A stretch of DNA of 64,000 nt from Brevibacillus brevis (GTDB lineage: Bacteria > Bacillota > Bacilli > Brevibacillales > Brevibacillaceae): positions 5,624,001 to 5,688,000 of the forward strand of contig NZ_CP041767.1 in NCBI RefSeq assembly GCF_022026395.1. Reading direction: 5' to 3'. The translations under genes were made by a program, and so were the position numbers. Every line of letters begins with the position of its first letter. Position 1 is the first letter of the stretch. The notes under the pieces were generated by a model, which saw only the letters and a list, made by a program, of their open reading frames with translations, ran no database searches and had not been told where the DNA came from. Shown in pieces: positions 50,756 through 60,700 of the stretch.

Positions 50756-52039
50756 TTAACGCTGGTGGTTTTCCATGCTTTGCAGGCCCACACGAGTAAT
50801 GTCGGCCCCCAAGGCTTGCAACTTGCCCACCAGGTTTTCGTAGCCACGATCTATATGTTCGAGTCCTTCTAATTCTGTCGTGCCGTTCGTTGCCAGGCCG
50901 GCAATGAACAAAGCTGCTCCCGCACGCAAATCTGAAGCGACCACCTTGGCACCATTCAGTTTGCTTCCGCCTTCGATGACAGCCGATCTTCCTTCAATCT
51001 TCAAGGAAGCTCCCATACGGCGCAGTTCATCTACATGTCGAAAACGCGAGCTGTAAATATTGTCCGTCACGATGCTTGAGCCTTTGGCAAGAGTCAGCAA
51101 GGTCGTGATCGGCTGCTGGAGATCCGTTGGAAAACCCGGATACGGACTCGTTTTCACATCGATTGATCGATAAGAATCATGTCCGATGACTTGAATACTG
51201 TCATCCTGCTCTACCACGTGCACACCAATTTCGCGCAGCTTGGCCGTTACAGACTCCAAATGTTTCGGTATAACATTCTCCACCATCACATTGCCGTTCG
51301 TTGCTGCTGCCGCAATCATGTACGTCCCCGCTTCGATTCGATCGGGGATAATCGTATGACGGCATCCGCGCAAGCGTTCGACGCCTTGAATGCGGATCAT
51401 ATCCGTTCCTGCCCCTTTGATGTTTGCTCCCATATTGTTGAGCAAGGTTGCTACATCGACGATTTCAGGCTCACGGGCAGCGTTTTCAATAATGGTCACA
51501 CCGTCTGCTTTGGCAGCAGCCAGCATGATGTTAATGGTCGCACCAACACTGACCAGATCGAGATAAATTCGCGCACCCTGCAAACGTCCATTTTGGGCAC
51601 GGATAGTCATGACGCCGTTTTTGTTCTCCACTTCGGCGCCCATCGCTTCAAAGCCTTTGATATGCAAATCTACTGGACGCGGGCCCAAATCACAGCCACC
51701 TGGCAAGCCTACCTGGGCTTCACCGAACTTGGCGAGCAAAGCTCCCCACAAATAGTACGAGGCACGAAGCTTTTTGATGCGACCATTTGGCATGAGCATC
51801 AGCCTCATACTGCGTCCGTCTACTTCCATCCAATCTTCTTCGAACAGCACGTCAGCTCCCATTTCCTGCAAGAGCTCGTGATAAATACCTACATCCTGAA
51901 TACGGGGGAGATTCTCAATAACAACGGGTCCATCTGCCAGCAACGCTGCTGGAATGAGTGCGACCGCGCTGTTTTTTGCTCCGCTGATGGTCACCGTCCC
52001 CGCGAGCGGTTTTCCACCGTTGATGATCAGCTTATCCAT
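50756..52039 (-). CDS. murA: UDP-N-acetylglucosamine 1-carboxyvinyltransferase
   Basis: First committed step of peptidoglycan precursor synthesis. 427 residues; Lys22-Asn23 in ISGAKNSAVAL and the catalytic Cys116 in PGGCDLGPRPVDLH (the fosfomycin target) are present. Its place between glpX and fsa corresponds to the second Bacillus paralogue (murZ/murAB), so another murA is likely elsewhere. Confidence 0.95.
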   Translation of the reverse strand: MDKLIINGGKPLAGTVTISGAKNSAVALIPAALLADGPVVIENLPRIQDVGIYHELLQEMGADVLFEEDWMEVDGRSMRLMLMPNGRIKKLRASYYLWGALLAKFGEAQVGLPGGCDLGPRPVDLHIKGFEAMGAEVENKNGVMTIRAQNGRLQGARIYLDLVSVGATINIMLAAAKADGVTIIENAAREPEIVDVATLLNNMGANIKGAGTDMIRIQGVERLRGCRHTIIPDRIEAGTYMIAAAATNGNVMVENVIPKHLESVTAKLREIGVHVVEQDDSIQVIGHDSYRSIDVKTSPYPGFPTDLQQPITTLLTLAKGSSIVTDNIYSSRFRHVDELRRMGASLKIEGRSAVIEGGSKLNGAKVVASDLRAGAALFIAGLATNGTTELEGLEHIDRGYENLVGKLQALGADITRVGLQSMENHQR

Positions 52040-52070
52040 GCTTTGCTCTCCTCAGGCGTAATCGGGAAAG

Positions 52071-52099
52071 AAGCACCTTCCCCAATGGAAAAGGTGCTT
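52071..52099 (-). terminator. Hairpin between fsa and murA
   Basis: Minus-strand stem AAGCACCTT / AAGGTGCTT with a loop of about 11 bases followed by TCTTTCCC. It looks like a terminator or an attenuator with a poor T-run, and may lower murA expression from upstream promoters. Confidence 0.6.
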
Positions 52100-52118
52100 G
52101 GACTTTCAACACGTGTCC

Positions 52119-52763
52119 TTATTTTTGCATGCTTGCCCAGTCAGCGAGGAATTTCTCCAAGCCACTGTCTGTCAGTGGGTGGGCAATGAGTTGTTTGAAG
52201 ACTTTCGCTGGAATGGTAGCGAAGTGAGAACCACGGCGGGCTGCCTCCGTTACGTGAACAGGGTGGCGCACAGATGCCGCAATGATTTCGGTGTCGATAC
52301 CGTGAACAGAAAAGATTTCTGCAATATCTTCGATCAATTGCATACCATCTTGACCAATATCATCCAAGCGTCCCAGGAACGGAGACACGAAGCTCGCACC
52401 TGCGCGCGCAGCCAAAAGTGCCTGGTTCGCGGAGAACACCAGTGTTACGTTTGTTCTGATTTTGCGCTTGGCAAAATACTTGGTTGCCTTCAAACCTTCT
52501 GCGGTCATTGGCAGCTTGATAACGATGTTTTTCGAGAGAGCAGCGAGCTTCTCTCCCTCTTCGATCATGCCTTTTGCATCGGTACTGATGACTTCGGCAC
52601 TGATCGGACCGTCAACAATATCGAGAATTTCTTTCAGGGTTTCAACAAAATCGCGTCCTTCTTTGGCAACCAGAGACGGATTTGTCGTTACGCCCGCCAG
52701 AACTCCCCATTCGTGAATCTCGCGAATTTCTTCAACGTTTGCTGTATCGATCAAAAAACGCAT
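52119..52763 (-). CDS. fsa: Transaldolase / fructose-6-phosphate aldolase family
   Basis: Small class I aldolase of 214 residues in the TalC/FSA subfamily. It starts MRFLIDTANVEEIRE; the Schiff-base Lys is residue 83 in NIVIKLPMT, and TTNPSLVAKEGRDF is typical. Sequence alone does not separate transaldolase from fructose-6-phosphate aldolase; the B. subtilis gene in this position (ywjH/tal) acts as a transaldolase. Confidence 0.9.
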   Translation of the reverse strand: MRFLIDTANVEEIREIHEWGVLAGVTTNPSLVAKEGRDFVETLKEILDIVDGPISAEVISTDAKGMIEEGEKLAALSKNIVIKLPMTAEGLKATKYFAKRKIRTNVTLVFSANQALLAARAGASFVSPFLGRLDDIGQDGMQLIEDIAEIFSVHGIDTEIIAASVRHPVHVTEAARRGSHFATIPAKVFKQLIAHPLTDSGLEKFLADWASMQK

Positions 52764-52777
52764 GATTATCCTCCCAG

Positions 52778-53632
52778 TTACGCGCGGTTGCTGCTTCCGA
52801 ACAGGCGCATTTTTCCTTTGACTACTTCCTTGATCGCATCGCGAGCAGGGCCCAGGTATTTGCGTGGGTCGATCTCATTCGGCTTGGCAGCCAGCACTTT
52901 GCGAACTGTTTCCGTGCATGCGACTTGGCTTTCTGTATTTACATTGATTTTTCCTACGCCCAAACGGATGGATTCGATAATCGCTTCGTCTGGTACGCCG
53001 GAACCACCGTGAAGAACGATCGGCGCTCCAATATTGCTCGCTACTTTTTCGATAATGTCGTAGCGGATTTTTGGAACTCCTTTGTACATACCGTGTGCTG
53101 TACCTACAGCAATCGCTACGTAGTCTACTTTTGTTTCTTCCCAAAAGCGGATTGCTTCCTCAGGATTTGCCAGAGTGGCATCTTCCTCGTCAACAGACAA
53201 GTCGTCTTCCACCCCGCCGATGGTACCGAGTTCACCTTCTACCGATACGCCAACAGCGTGAGCAGCCTCTACAACCTGTTTGGTCAGGCGAAGGTTATCT
53301 TCAAACGAATGATGGGAACCATCGAACATAACAGAAGAGAACCCAGCACGAATGCACTTCATTACCATGTCAAAATTGCTACCATGGTCAAGATGCAAAG
53401 CAACAGGAACTCCTGCTCGTTCAGCAGCCACTTTTGCAATCGCTACTGTATAATCGATCCCCATGTATTTCAATGCACCCTCAGAAACACCAAAGATCAC
53501 AGGCGATTTTTCTTCCATCGCAGCTTCCGTAATCGCTTGAGTAAACTCCAGATTGTTCAGGTTAAATTGTCCGACGGCGTATTTATGCTTTTTGACGTCT
53601 TCGGTAAAAGCGGTCATAGGTACCAGTGGCAT
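52778..53632 (-). CDS. fbaA: Fructose-bisphosphate aldolase, class II
   Basis: Zinc-dependent glycolytic and gluconeogenic aldolase, 284 residues. Zinc and substrate residues lie in VALHLDHGSNFD, GTAHGMYKG and IVLHGGSGVPDE. The GELGTIGGVEDDLSVDEE region is typical of the bacterial class IIB form. AGGAGG precedes the ATG. It starts 15 bases upstream of fsa and has its own promoter. Confidence 0.96.
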   Translation of the reverse strand: MPLVPMTAFTEDVKKHKYAVGQFNLNNLEFTQAITEAAMEEKSPVIFGVSEGALKYMGIDYTVAIAKVAAERAGVPVALHLDHGSNFDMVMKCIRAGFSSVMFDGSHHSFEDNLRLTKQVVEAAHAVGVSVEGELGTIGGVEDDLSVDEEDATLANPEEAIRFWEETKVDYVAIAVGTAHGMYKGVPKIRYDIIEKVASNIGAPIVLHGGSGVPDEAIIESIRLGVGKINVNTESQVACTETVRKVLAAKPNEIDPRKYLGPARDAIKEVVKGKMRLFGSSNRA

Positions 53633-53672
53633 TTTGTAAATCCTCCTCTAGCAGACTTCAGTCATGTGGCTT

Positions 53673-53681
53673 ATTATACCA
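53673..53681 (-). promoter_or_regulatory. Extended -10 promoter of fbaA
   Basis: TGGTATAAT on the minus strand is a perfect TGn-extended -10 element. No -35 resembling TTGACA is found at 16-18 bases, as is common with extended -10 promoters. The leader is about 35 bases. Confidence 0.65.
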
Positions 53682-53735
53682 CAGACAAGCATTTGTTAAC
53701 AGGGACGCTTGTACCCTGACCTTTGCAGTCTGTTT

Positions 53736-54110
53736 CTAACAAGCTAATTGCTGATGTACTGCCATTCGTAGTTCATCGATATCAAAAGGCTTTGTAAAAT
53801 GAGTCAATGCTCCCAGTTGTGTTGCTTCTTTGATCATGTCCAGCTCTCCGTAAGCTGTCATCATGATGACTTTGATTTCCTGATTGATCTTCTTGATGTG
53901 TTTCAAGATCTCAATACCATCCATCCCAGGGATCTTCATGTCGAGGATAACCAAATCTGGTGATTCTTTTTCCACGATTTCCAATGCCATTTTCCCGTTT
54001 GCTGCCTGAAAGGTCTTGTACCCTTCTTTTCCCAGCACCTCATACAGTAAAATGCGAATCCCATACTGGTCATCCACAACCAGTACCTTTTTATCTTGTT
54101 TGTCGAACAA
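53736..54110 (-). CDS. spo0F: Sporulation phosphorelay response regulator Spo0F
   Basis: Stand-alone receiver domain of 124 residues that takes phosphate from the sporulation kinases and passes it to Spo0B. Acidic pocket Asp13-Asp14, phosphorylation site Asp57 in VILDMKIPGMDG, Thr in MMTAYGE and Lys in HFTKPFDID are all present. No output domain, as expected. Upstream elements resemble a sigma-H promoter and a Spo0A box. Confidence 0.95.
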   Translation of the reverse strand: MFDKQDKKVLVVDDQYGIRILLYEVLGKEGYKTFQAANGKMALEIVEKESPDLVILDMKIPGMDGIEILKHIKKINQEIKVIMMTAYGELDMIKEATQLGALTHFTKPFDIDELRMAVHQQLAC

Positions 54111-54123
54111 TCTGATTCCCCCC

Positions 54124-54177
54124 TGACGAATGCGTTTTCTTAATTATTATGGGTTCGCCTAAAATCAGGAAACTCCT
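54124..54177 (-). promoter_or_regulatory. Sigma-H-like promoter and Spo0A box of spo0F
   Basis: Minus strand: AGGAGTT (54171-54177) and GCGAACC (54152-54158) separated by 12 bases resemble the sigma-H consensus (AGGAWWT, GAAT). On the plus strand TGACGAA (54124-54130) matches the Spo0A box TGNCGAA and lies between the promoter and the start codon. Both elements are known for spo0F in Bacillus. Confidence 0.5.
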
Positions 54178-54230
54178 TCACCTTTTTTGCTAAACGTCAA
54201 CTTAAAATTTCCCATGGGCCTCATTTCGAG

Positions 54231-54236
54231 TATAAT
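54231..54236 (+). promoter_or_regulatory. Possible -10 element of amj
   Basis: TATAAT on the plus strand, 45 bases before the amj start. The -35 at 17 bases (TTTCCC) is poor, so assignment is tentative. Confidence 0.35.
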
Positions 54237-54280
54237 GGAAAAACCAATTTCCCCTACACACAAGGAGCCAGATACTTACT

Positions 54281-55075
54281 ATGGATGCTCTGTGGCTGAT
54301 TTGCTTGTTAACATTTATTATCCATACGACAGAGACACTTACCTACGGAATCCGTTTTGCAGGGGTACAAACGGGCAGGATTGCTGTAGCGATGTCTTTG
54401 GTCGGGATCGTATTGCTCCTCTCCCGTACTTCCAACCTGATTCAAGGACCCTTTACTGGGGGATTGATGGATCAAGCTGCAATGGAACACTTTGATCCTA
54501 GCACGCATTTGCACGTAATTATTGCAGCGTCCTCGCTCGGAACCTTGGCGGCTATTGTACTGTTTCCCACTTTTGTCCAAATATCGAAACGAATGATCTC
54601 GCACTTGGAGATAGCTGGCTCGATTCCACAAATGATTCGCACGGCAGTTAGTGTCGATACCATCCGACGTGTCCACCACCATGTTCGGATTCCTAGCTGG
54701 CAAGCCATCTCTCGGTTTCGAATCAAAGGCGTTCCCAAACGATTACTGTTATTAAATGCATTTGGGACAGCCATCTACACAAGCAGCGTACTGTCCGTGT
54801 TGTACGCGACATTGCTAGCCCCCGATTACAAAGCAACCGTTTTGATGTCTTCCGGATTAATCAACGGTTTTGCCACGATTTTCATGACGATTCTGGTAGA
54901 CCCGCAAATTGCCCTTTTGACAGAAAAAGCAATGCAAGGGAAAACCACGCAGCAATCGATTCGTGATATGTACCTGTGGCTGATGATCTCACGTTTTATC
55001 GGAACGATTTTGGCTCAATTCCTACTCATTCCCGCCGCCTACTGGGTAGCCTGGCTATCACCCTTGTTCCATTGA
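54281..55075 (+). CDS. amj: Lipid II flippase Amj
   Basis: Plus-strand gene for a 264-residue membrane protein with about six helices. The N-terminus (MDALWLICLLTFIIHTTETL, YGIRFAGVQTGRIAVAMSL) and SRTSNLIQGPFTGGLMD match the Amj (YdaH) family, which moves lipid II across the membrane as an alternative to MurJ. The RBS AAGGAG is 13 bases from the ATG, rather far, so expression may be low. It is convergent with pyrG and divergent from spo0F. A murA lies 2 kb away. Confidence 0.87.
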   Translation: MDALWLICLLTFIIHTTETLTYGIRFAGVQTGRIAVAMSLVGIVLLLSRTSNLIQGPFTGGLMDQAAMEHFDPSTHLHVIIAASSLGTLAAIVLFPTFVQISKRMISHLEIAGSIPQMIRTAVSVDTIRRVHHHVRIPSWQAISRFRIKGVPKRLLLLNAFGTAIYTSSVLSVLYATLLAPDYKATVLMSSGLINGFATIFMTILVDPQIALLTEKAMQGKTTQQSIRDMYLWLMISRFIGTILAQFLLIPAAYWVAWLSPLFH

Positions 55076-55092
55076 TCTGCTTCTAAAAGCAC

Positions 55093-55127
55093 AAGACGCA
55101 CCTGCGAATACATCGCGGGTGCGTCTT
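55093..55127 (+). terminator. Terminator between amj and pyrG
   Basis: Plus-strand 10-bp stem AAGACGCACC / GGTGCGTCTT with a 15-base loop, then TCTATTTAT. It can also serve pyrG from the other side, where a weaker T-rich run follows. Confidence 0.8.
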
Positions 55128-55145
55128 TCTATTTATCGATCTATG

Positions 55146-56741
55146 TTATTTGTTCAGGGAAGCCTTCACGAAGTCACGGAACAGTGGCTGTGGACGGTTC
55201 GGACGGGATGTGAACTCTGGATGGAACTGTGTCGCTACATACCATGGATGTTCGGGAACTTCCACGATTTCAACCAGACGACCATCTGGAGTTGTACCCG
55301 CAAAACGCAAGCCCATTTGCGCCAATTGATCACGGTATTCGTTGTTCACTTCATAGCGATGACGATGACGTTCATAAACCAGAGTGCTTCCGTATGCAGC
55401 CTCAGTCAGCGTGCCTTCTTCCACTTTGGTTGGACCGAGGCCCAGACGCATTGTACCGCCCTTGTCCTCGATATCTTTTTGCTCTGGCAAAAGGTCAATC
55501 ACCGGATACGCTGTATTCGGGTTGATCTCGGAGCTGTTTGCTCCATCCATACCCGCTACGTGGCGAGCGAACTCGATCACAGCGATTTGCATACCCAGGC
55601 AAATTCCGAGGAATGGCACTTTATTTTCACGAGCATAGCGCGTAGCGATGATTTTACCTTCGATACCACGATCGCCAAAGCCGCCTGGTACGAGGATACC
55701 ATTTACATCACCGAGCAATTCGCCAACATTTTCTGGCGTAACTTCTTCCGCGTGCACCCATTTGATTTCTACTTTGGAGTCGTTCGCATAGCCACCATGG
55801 TACAGCGCTTCTGCTACGGACAAGTAAGCATCATGCAATTCTACATATTTACCAACAATTGCAATGGTAGTCGTTTTCGACAGGTTTTTGATTTTCGATA
55901 CGAGCGATTTCCACTCTGTCATATCCGCATCCTGGCAAGTCAGCCCCAGGTGGCGGCATACGTAATCGTCCAATCCTTGTGCCTGCAATTGCAGTGGCAC
56001 ATCGTAAAGGCTATCAGCGTCTACACATTCCACTACCGCGTTCTTATCGATATCACAGAACAGAGCCAACTTGTCTTTCATTTCTTGTGTCATCGGTTGC
56101 TCCGTACGTGTCACGATCACATTTGGTTGAATACCCAAGCTGCGCAGTTCTTTCACGCTGTGTTGCGTAGGTTTGGTTTTCATTTCACCTGCTGCCTTGA
56201 TATATGGTACCAGGGTTACGTGGATGTACATGACGTTTTCACGACCGATGTCACTTTTGATCTGGCGAATGGATTCAAGGAATGGCAAGCTCTCGATATC
56301 CCCAACAGTTCCACCGATCTCGGTAATCACTACATCTGCCCCGGTTTCGCGACCTGCACGGAAAATGCGATCTTTGATTTCGTTCGTGATGTGAGGAATT
56401 ACTTGAACGGTTCCTCCCAAATAGTCGCCACGGCGTTCTTTGGCGATGACAGTCGAGTAAATTCTACCCGTCGTCATATTGGAGTTAGCGCTCAGGTTGA
56501 TATCGATAAAGCGCTCATAGTGGCCCAAGTCCAGGTCTGTTTCCGCACCATCGTCCGTTACGAAAACTTCCCCGTGTTGATATGGACTCATCGTTCCCGG
56601 GTCAACGTTGATGTATGGGTCACACTTCTGAATGGTTACCTTCAGACCCCTATTTTTCAAGAGTCGGCCCAGAGAAGCCGCTGTAATTCCTTTTCCCAAC
56701 GAGGATACAACCCCGCCTGTCACAAAAATATACTTCGTCAT
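55146..56741 (-). CDS. pyrG: CTP synthase
   Basis: Glutamine-dependent amination of UTP to CTP. 531 residues: the N-terminal synthase domain starts TKYIFVTGGVVSSLGKGI and contains VITEIGGTVGDIES; the C-terminal glutaminase has the nucleophile in FLGICLGMQ and HPEFTSRP. Expression appears controlled by an upstream attenuator with a transcript start of GGG, as in B. subtilis. Confidence 0.97.
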   Translation of the reverse strand: MTKYIFVTGGVVSSLGKGITAASLGRLLKNRGLKVTIQKCDPYINVDPGTMSPYQHGEVFVTDDGAETDLDLGHYERFIDINLSANSNMTTGRIYSTVIAKERRGDYLGGTVQVIPHITNEIKDRIFRAGRETGADVVITEIGGTVGDIESLPFLESIRQIKSDIGRENVMYIHVTLVPYIKAAGEMKTKPTQHSVKELRSLGIQPNVIVTRTEQPMTQEMKDKLALFCDIDKNAVVECVDADSLYDVPLQLQAQGLDDYVCRHLGLTCQDADMTEWKSLVSKIKNLSKTTTIAIVGKYVELHDAYLSVAEALYHGGYANDSKVEIKWVHAEEVTPENVGELLGDVNGILVPGGFGDRGIEGKIIATRYARENKVPFLGICLGMQIAVIEFARHVAGMDGANSSEINPNTAYPVIDLLPEQKDIEDKGGTMRLGLGPTKVEEGTLTEAAYGSTLVYERHRHRYEVNNEYRDQLAQMGLRFAGTTPDGRLVEIVEVPEHPWYVATQFHPEFTSRPNRPQPLFRDFVKASLNK

Positions 56742-56803
56742 CGTTAACGTCCCCTCTTTCCCTCACCCTTAAGTTGTTATAAAAATCGAATGAAGACGGC
56801 TCC

Positions 56804-56869
56804 AAAAAAAAAGAAAAACAAAAGCGAGTCCTATCCCGTAAAGAAATGGGGTAGGGGCACTTTTGTTTT
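56804..56869 (-). promoter_or_regulatory. pyrG leader attenuator (CTP-sensitive type)
   Basis: Terminator hairpin in the pyrG leader: outer stem AAAACAAAAG / CTTTTGTTTT (56860-56869 with 56815-56824), a C-rich 5' inner strand CCCCTACCCC facing GGGATAGG, then a long T-run (56804-56812). In B. subtilis, low CTP makes polymerase add extra G at the GGGCU start; the poly-G end pairs with the C-rich strand and prevents termination. The same parts are present here. Confidence 0.8.
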
Positions 56870-56904
56870 ATAGTTTCCCATATTTGATCCTTCTTCATGT
56901 GAAG

Positions 56905-56943
56905 CCCAAGGAGTATTTTATCTGTCCCTTAAGCGGAAGTCAA
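56905..56943 (-). promoter_or_regulatory. pyrG promoter with GGGCTT transcript start
   Basis: Minus strand: -35 TTGACT (56938-56943), 17 bases, -10 TAAAAT (56915-56920), and 7 bases further the run GGG (56907-56905) followed by CTT. The -35 starts 5 bases after the rpoE stop. The initial GGGCT is what permits reiterative G addition when CTP is scarce. Confidence 0.8.
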
Positions 56944-56947
56944 GGAT

Positions 56948-57508
56948 CTATTTCTCGTCTTCGTCGTCGAGCTCTTCGTCGGATTCCTCTTCCTCAAGCT
57001 CTTCGTCCTCTTCGAACATCTCATCTTCTTCGTCTTCGAGTTCTTCCTCGTCGATTTCTCCATCGATTTCTTCTTCTTCGATATCAGAATCTTCGTCGAC
57101 GAATTCCTCTTCGTCCTCAAAGATGACAACATCGTCGTCTTCGTATTCTTCGACACCTTCGTCTTCGGTATCGTAATCGTCGAAGTCGTCTTCCGTGACG
57201 ATTTTCTTCTTCTTCGTTCCGCCACCCTCTTGAGTTTCCTCCACGGTGTCAGTTGGGTACCAACGTTTCAATCCCCATACATTGTCACCAAGGCACACGA
57301 AACGGCCATCAATGTTAATTTCTGTGTATACTTGCGCGATGATTGCCATGAGTTGTTCATCAGTTAGCTTGCGCACTGCAACCAGTTCATTCATCAGCTC
57401 GCGGAAGTTGTAAGTGCGGTTAGTTTCACGCAAAATTTCATACGCAATGTCAACTAACGCCATCTCACTCAGTTTCTCGGAATCAATATGAGCAAACAAT
57501 TGACTCAC
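56948..57508 (-). CDS. rpoE: RNA polymerase delta subunit
   Basis: Firmicute-specific polymerase subunit, 186 residues. The folded N-terminal HARE-HTH domain (ALVDIAYEILRETNRTYNF, INIDGRFVCLGDNVWGLKRW) is followed, from about residue 100, by a tail composed mainly of Asp and Glu, preceded by a short KKKK patch (98-101) that in B. subtilis delta contacts the tail. The adjacent pyrG is in the usual order. Confidence 0.96.
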   Translation of the reverse strand: MSQLFAHIDSEKLSEMALVDIAYEILRETNRTYNFRELMNELVAVRKLTDEQLMAIIAQVYTEINIDGRFVCLGDNVWGLKRWYPTDTVEETQEGGGTKKKKIVTEDDFDDYDTEDEGVEEYEDDDVVIFEDEEEFVDEDSDIEEEEIDGEIDEEELEDEEDEMFEEDEELEEEESDEELDDEDEK

Positions 57509-57733
57509 TCAGGGCACGTCCTTTCCATATGAAAACGATTGATTTGAATACTGACCCGGTGCCCTGTTCGGGGGACGCAGGCCTGTATAAGTCATTCATA
57601 AATGATATCGATTTCTTCGATTGTACAACGTACAACATAAGAAGGCTATCATACAGTATTCCTTATTTTAGACGAAAATGCAAGGCTTTCAAACAGGGGC
57701 TGACTAATTCTTGTCGACACCAAAACCAAAGAC

Positions 57734-57760
57734 ATCCCTCGGCAATCGTTACCGAGGGAT
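57734..57760 (-). terminator. Terminator after icmF
   Basis: Minus-strand 9-bp stem ATCCCTCGG / CCGAGGGAT, 9-base loop, then GTCTTTGGTTTT. It lies 6 bases after the icmF stop. Confidence 0.85.
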
Positions 57761-57765
57761 TTGTC

Positions 57766-60700
57766 TTACATATTTCTGCGGTATTGGCCACCCACTTCAT
57801 ACAGGGCAGCACTGATTTGTCCAAGCGATGCTACTTTTACCGTCTCCATCAGCTCGGCAAAGATGTTCTCTCCCGCCATAGCCACTTCCTGCAGGCGCCG
57901 GAGTGCAGCCGCAGAAACATCCTTGTGGCGCTCCTGGAACGCACGGAGATTTATGATTTGCTGTTCTTTTTCCTCTTCGGTCGCGCGAGCCAATTCAATC
58001 TCGTAATCGTCCTCGGATGCATTCGGGTTAATGAACGTGTTCACCCCAATAATTGGCAGTTCACCCGTATGCTTTTTCATTTCGTAATACATGGACTCGT
58101 CTTGAATTTTGCCGCGCTGGTATTGAGTCTCCATTGCCCCCAGCACGCCTCCGCGAGAACTGATCCGCTCGAACTCTTGCATAACTGCCTCTTCTACCAG
58201 ATCTGTCAGCTCATCGATGATGAATGCCCCTTGAAGCGGGTTCTCGTTTTTGGCGAGTCCCATTTCCTTGTTGATGATCATCTGAATCGCCATCGCCCGT
58301 CGCACAGAGTTCTCAGTCGGGGTTGTAATCGCTTCGTCGTATGCATTCGTATGGAGAGAATTACAGTTGTCGTATATCGCAATCAAGGCCTGCAAGGTCG
58401 TTCTGATGTCGTTGAAATCCATCTCCTGCGCGTGCAAGGAACGGCCGGACGTCTGAATGTGGTACTTCAGCTTTTGACTGCGGTCATTTGCACCATAACG
58501 ATTTTTCATCACAGTTGCCCAAATCCGGCGAGCCACACGTCCAATCACGGTGTATTCCGGATCGAGACCATTGGAGAAGAAGAAGGACAGGTTCGGCGCA
58601 AAGTCATCGATGTTCATCCCACGGCTCAAATAATACTCGACATAAGTAAATCCGTTAGAGAGCGTAAACGCAAGCTGCGTAATCGGATTCGCCCCCGCCT
58701 CCGCAATATGATAGCCGGAAATGGACACGGAGTAGTAGTTCCGCACTTTATGGTCGATAAAATACTGCTGGATATCCCCCATCATCCGCAAGGCAAATTC
58801 TGTCGAGAAGATACACGTGTTTTGCCCTTGATCCTCTTTCAAAATATCTGCCTGAACGGTTCCGCGAACAGTCGACAGCGTGTACGCTCTGATTTGCTTC
58901 GCTTCCTCTTCGGTAGGCTGACGCCCTTCTTTTTGAACAAAGGCATCCAACTGCTGCTCAATCGCCGTATTCATGAACATGGCCAAAATCATTGGAGCAG
59001 GACCGTTGATTGTCATGGACACAGAGGTGCTAGGTGCACAAAGATCAAAGCCGGCGTACAGCTTTTTCATGTCATCCAAAGTACAAATGCTAACCCCACT
59101 CGTACCGATTTTCCCGTAAATATCCGGGCGGTAGTCAGGGTCCTCTCCATACAACGTAACCGAGTCAAAAGCAGTACTGAGTCGCTTCGCTTCATCATTT
59201 TGAGACAGGAAGTGAAAGCGTCTGTTCGTCCGCTCTGGAGTACCTTCGCCTGCAAATTGTCGCTTGGGGTCTTCTCCCTCGCGTTTAAACGGAAATACTC
59301 CTGCAGTATACGGGAATTCCCCCGGGACATTTTCTTTTAACGACCACTTTAAAATTTCGCCCCAATCCTCGTAATCAGGGACGGCTACTTTTGAAATGCG
59401 TGTACCCGACAAAGATACGCTGAACAGCTTGGTAACCAATTCCTTGTCGCGAATTTTCGTGACGAATTGATCCTTCCGATAGGCCTCCTTGAGCTTGGGC
59501 CAATTTTCCAGGATACGTCGGCACTCCGGATGCAGCTTTTCTTCAAAGAGAACGATTTGTTTATCAAGTACCGCAACCAGCTCGGAAGCCGCAGAATCTC
59601 CCGAGGCCAGAATTGTTTCCTTCGCACCCTGCAACTGAAAAAGCTTGCGTGCAATCGCTGACTGTTCTTCTGTATAGGCACGATATTGACGAACGGTGTT
59701 GGCAATGTCTTGCAAATAATTGATTCTCTCTGTCGGAATCAACGAAGTTTTATGAATCTTTACGGGAGTCGTATCCAAATGCTCTACAGACCAGTCAACG
59801 CCAGTCTTTTCTACAATCCGATGCATCAGGGCAGCAAACAACACATTTGTTCCCGGGTCGTTAAACTGGCTCGCAATCGTACCATACACAGGAACCTTCT
59901 CATCCGGCAGCTCAAAAAGCTGATGATTGCGTCGATATTGCTTGCGAACCTCGCGAAGAGCGTCCTCTGAGCCTTTGCGCTCAAATTTGTTGATCGCGAT
60001 CACATCAGCGAAGTCGAGCATATCAATCTTTTCCAGCTGAGATGGCGCCCCGAATTCACTGGTCATGACATACATGGAGACGTCGCACACTTCTGTGACC
60101 TGCGCATCCCCCTGACCAATCCCGCTCGTTTCCACAATGATCAGATCAAAATGGGCAGAGCGCGTTACTTGAATCGCGTCTTTTAATGCAGCAGACAGCT
60201 CCATGCCTGATTTGCGAGTAGCGAGACTGCGCATATAAACGCGGGGTGTCGAGTTGGCATTCATGCGGATGCGGTCACCAAGTAACGCTCCACCTGATTT
60301 TTGCTTGGATGGATCGACAGACAAGATTGCAACCGTCTTCTCGGGATAAACGCGAATAAATCGACGAACAAGCTCATCGGTTAATGAGCTTTTTCCTGCT
60401 CCACCCGTACCTGTAATCCCTAATACCGGTATGGTTGAATCGGCTTCCACTAAACTTTCACGGAGAGGCTCTGTCCATTCGGGCTGGTCCACTGCATACT
60501 CCGCAACGGAAATAAGCCGGGCAATCGCCTGATGGTTTTGCTCGCGCAAGCCTGCTACTTCTTCCTCCAGCTGCTTGACGGTTGGGAAGTCGCTGCGTCT
60601 GATCATGTCGTTGATCATGCCCTGCAAGCCCAATCGTCTGCCGTCATCTGGCGAGTAAATCTTACAGACTCCGTACTCTTCCAATTCCCGAATCTCGCGT

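Noticed and set aside
55119..56747. Plus-strand open frame of 542 codons opposite pyrG
   Set aside because: pyrG is well supported; the antisense translation is Cys/His/Phe-rich and unlike any protein.
57529..59340. Plus-strand open frame of 603 codons opposite icmF
   Set aside because: Antisense to the mutase domain, with no RBS or recognisable domain.
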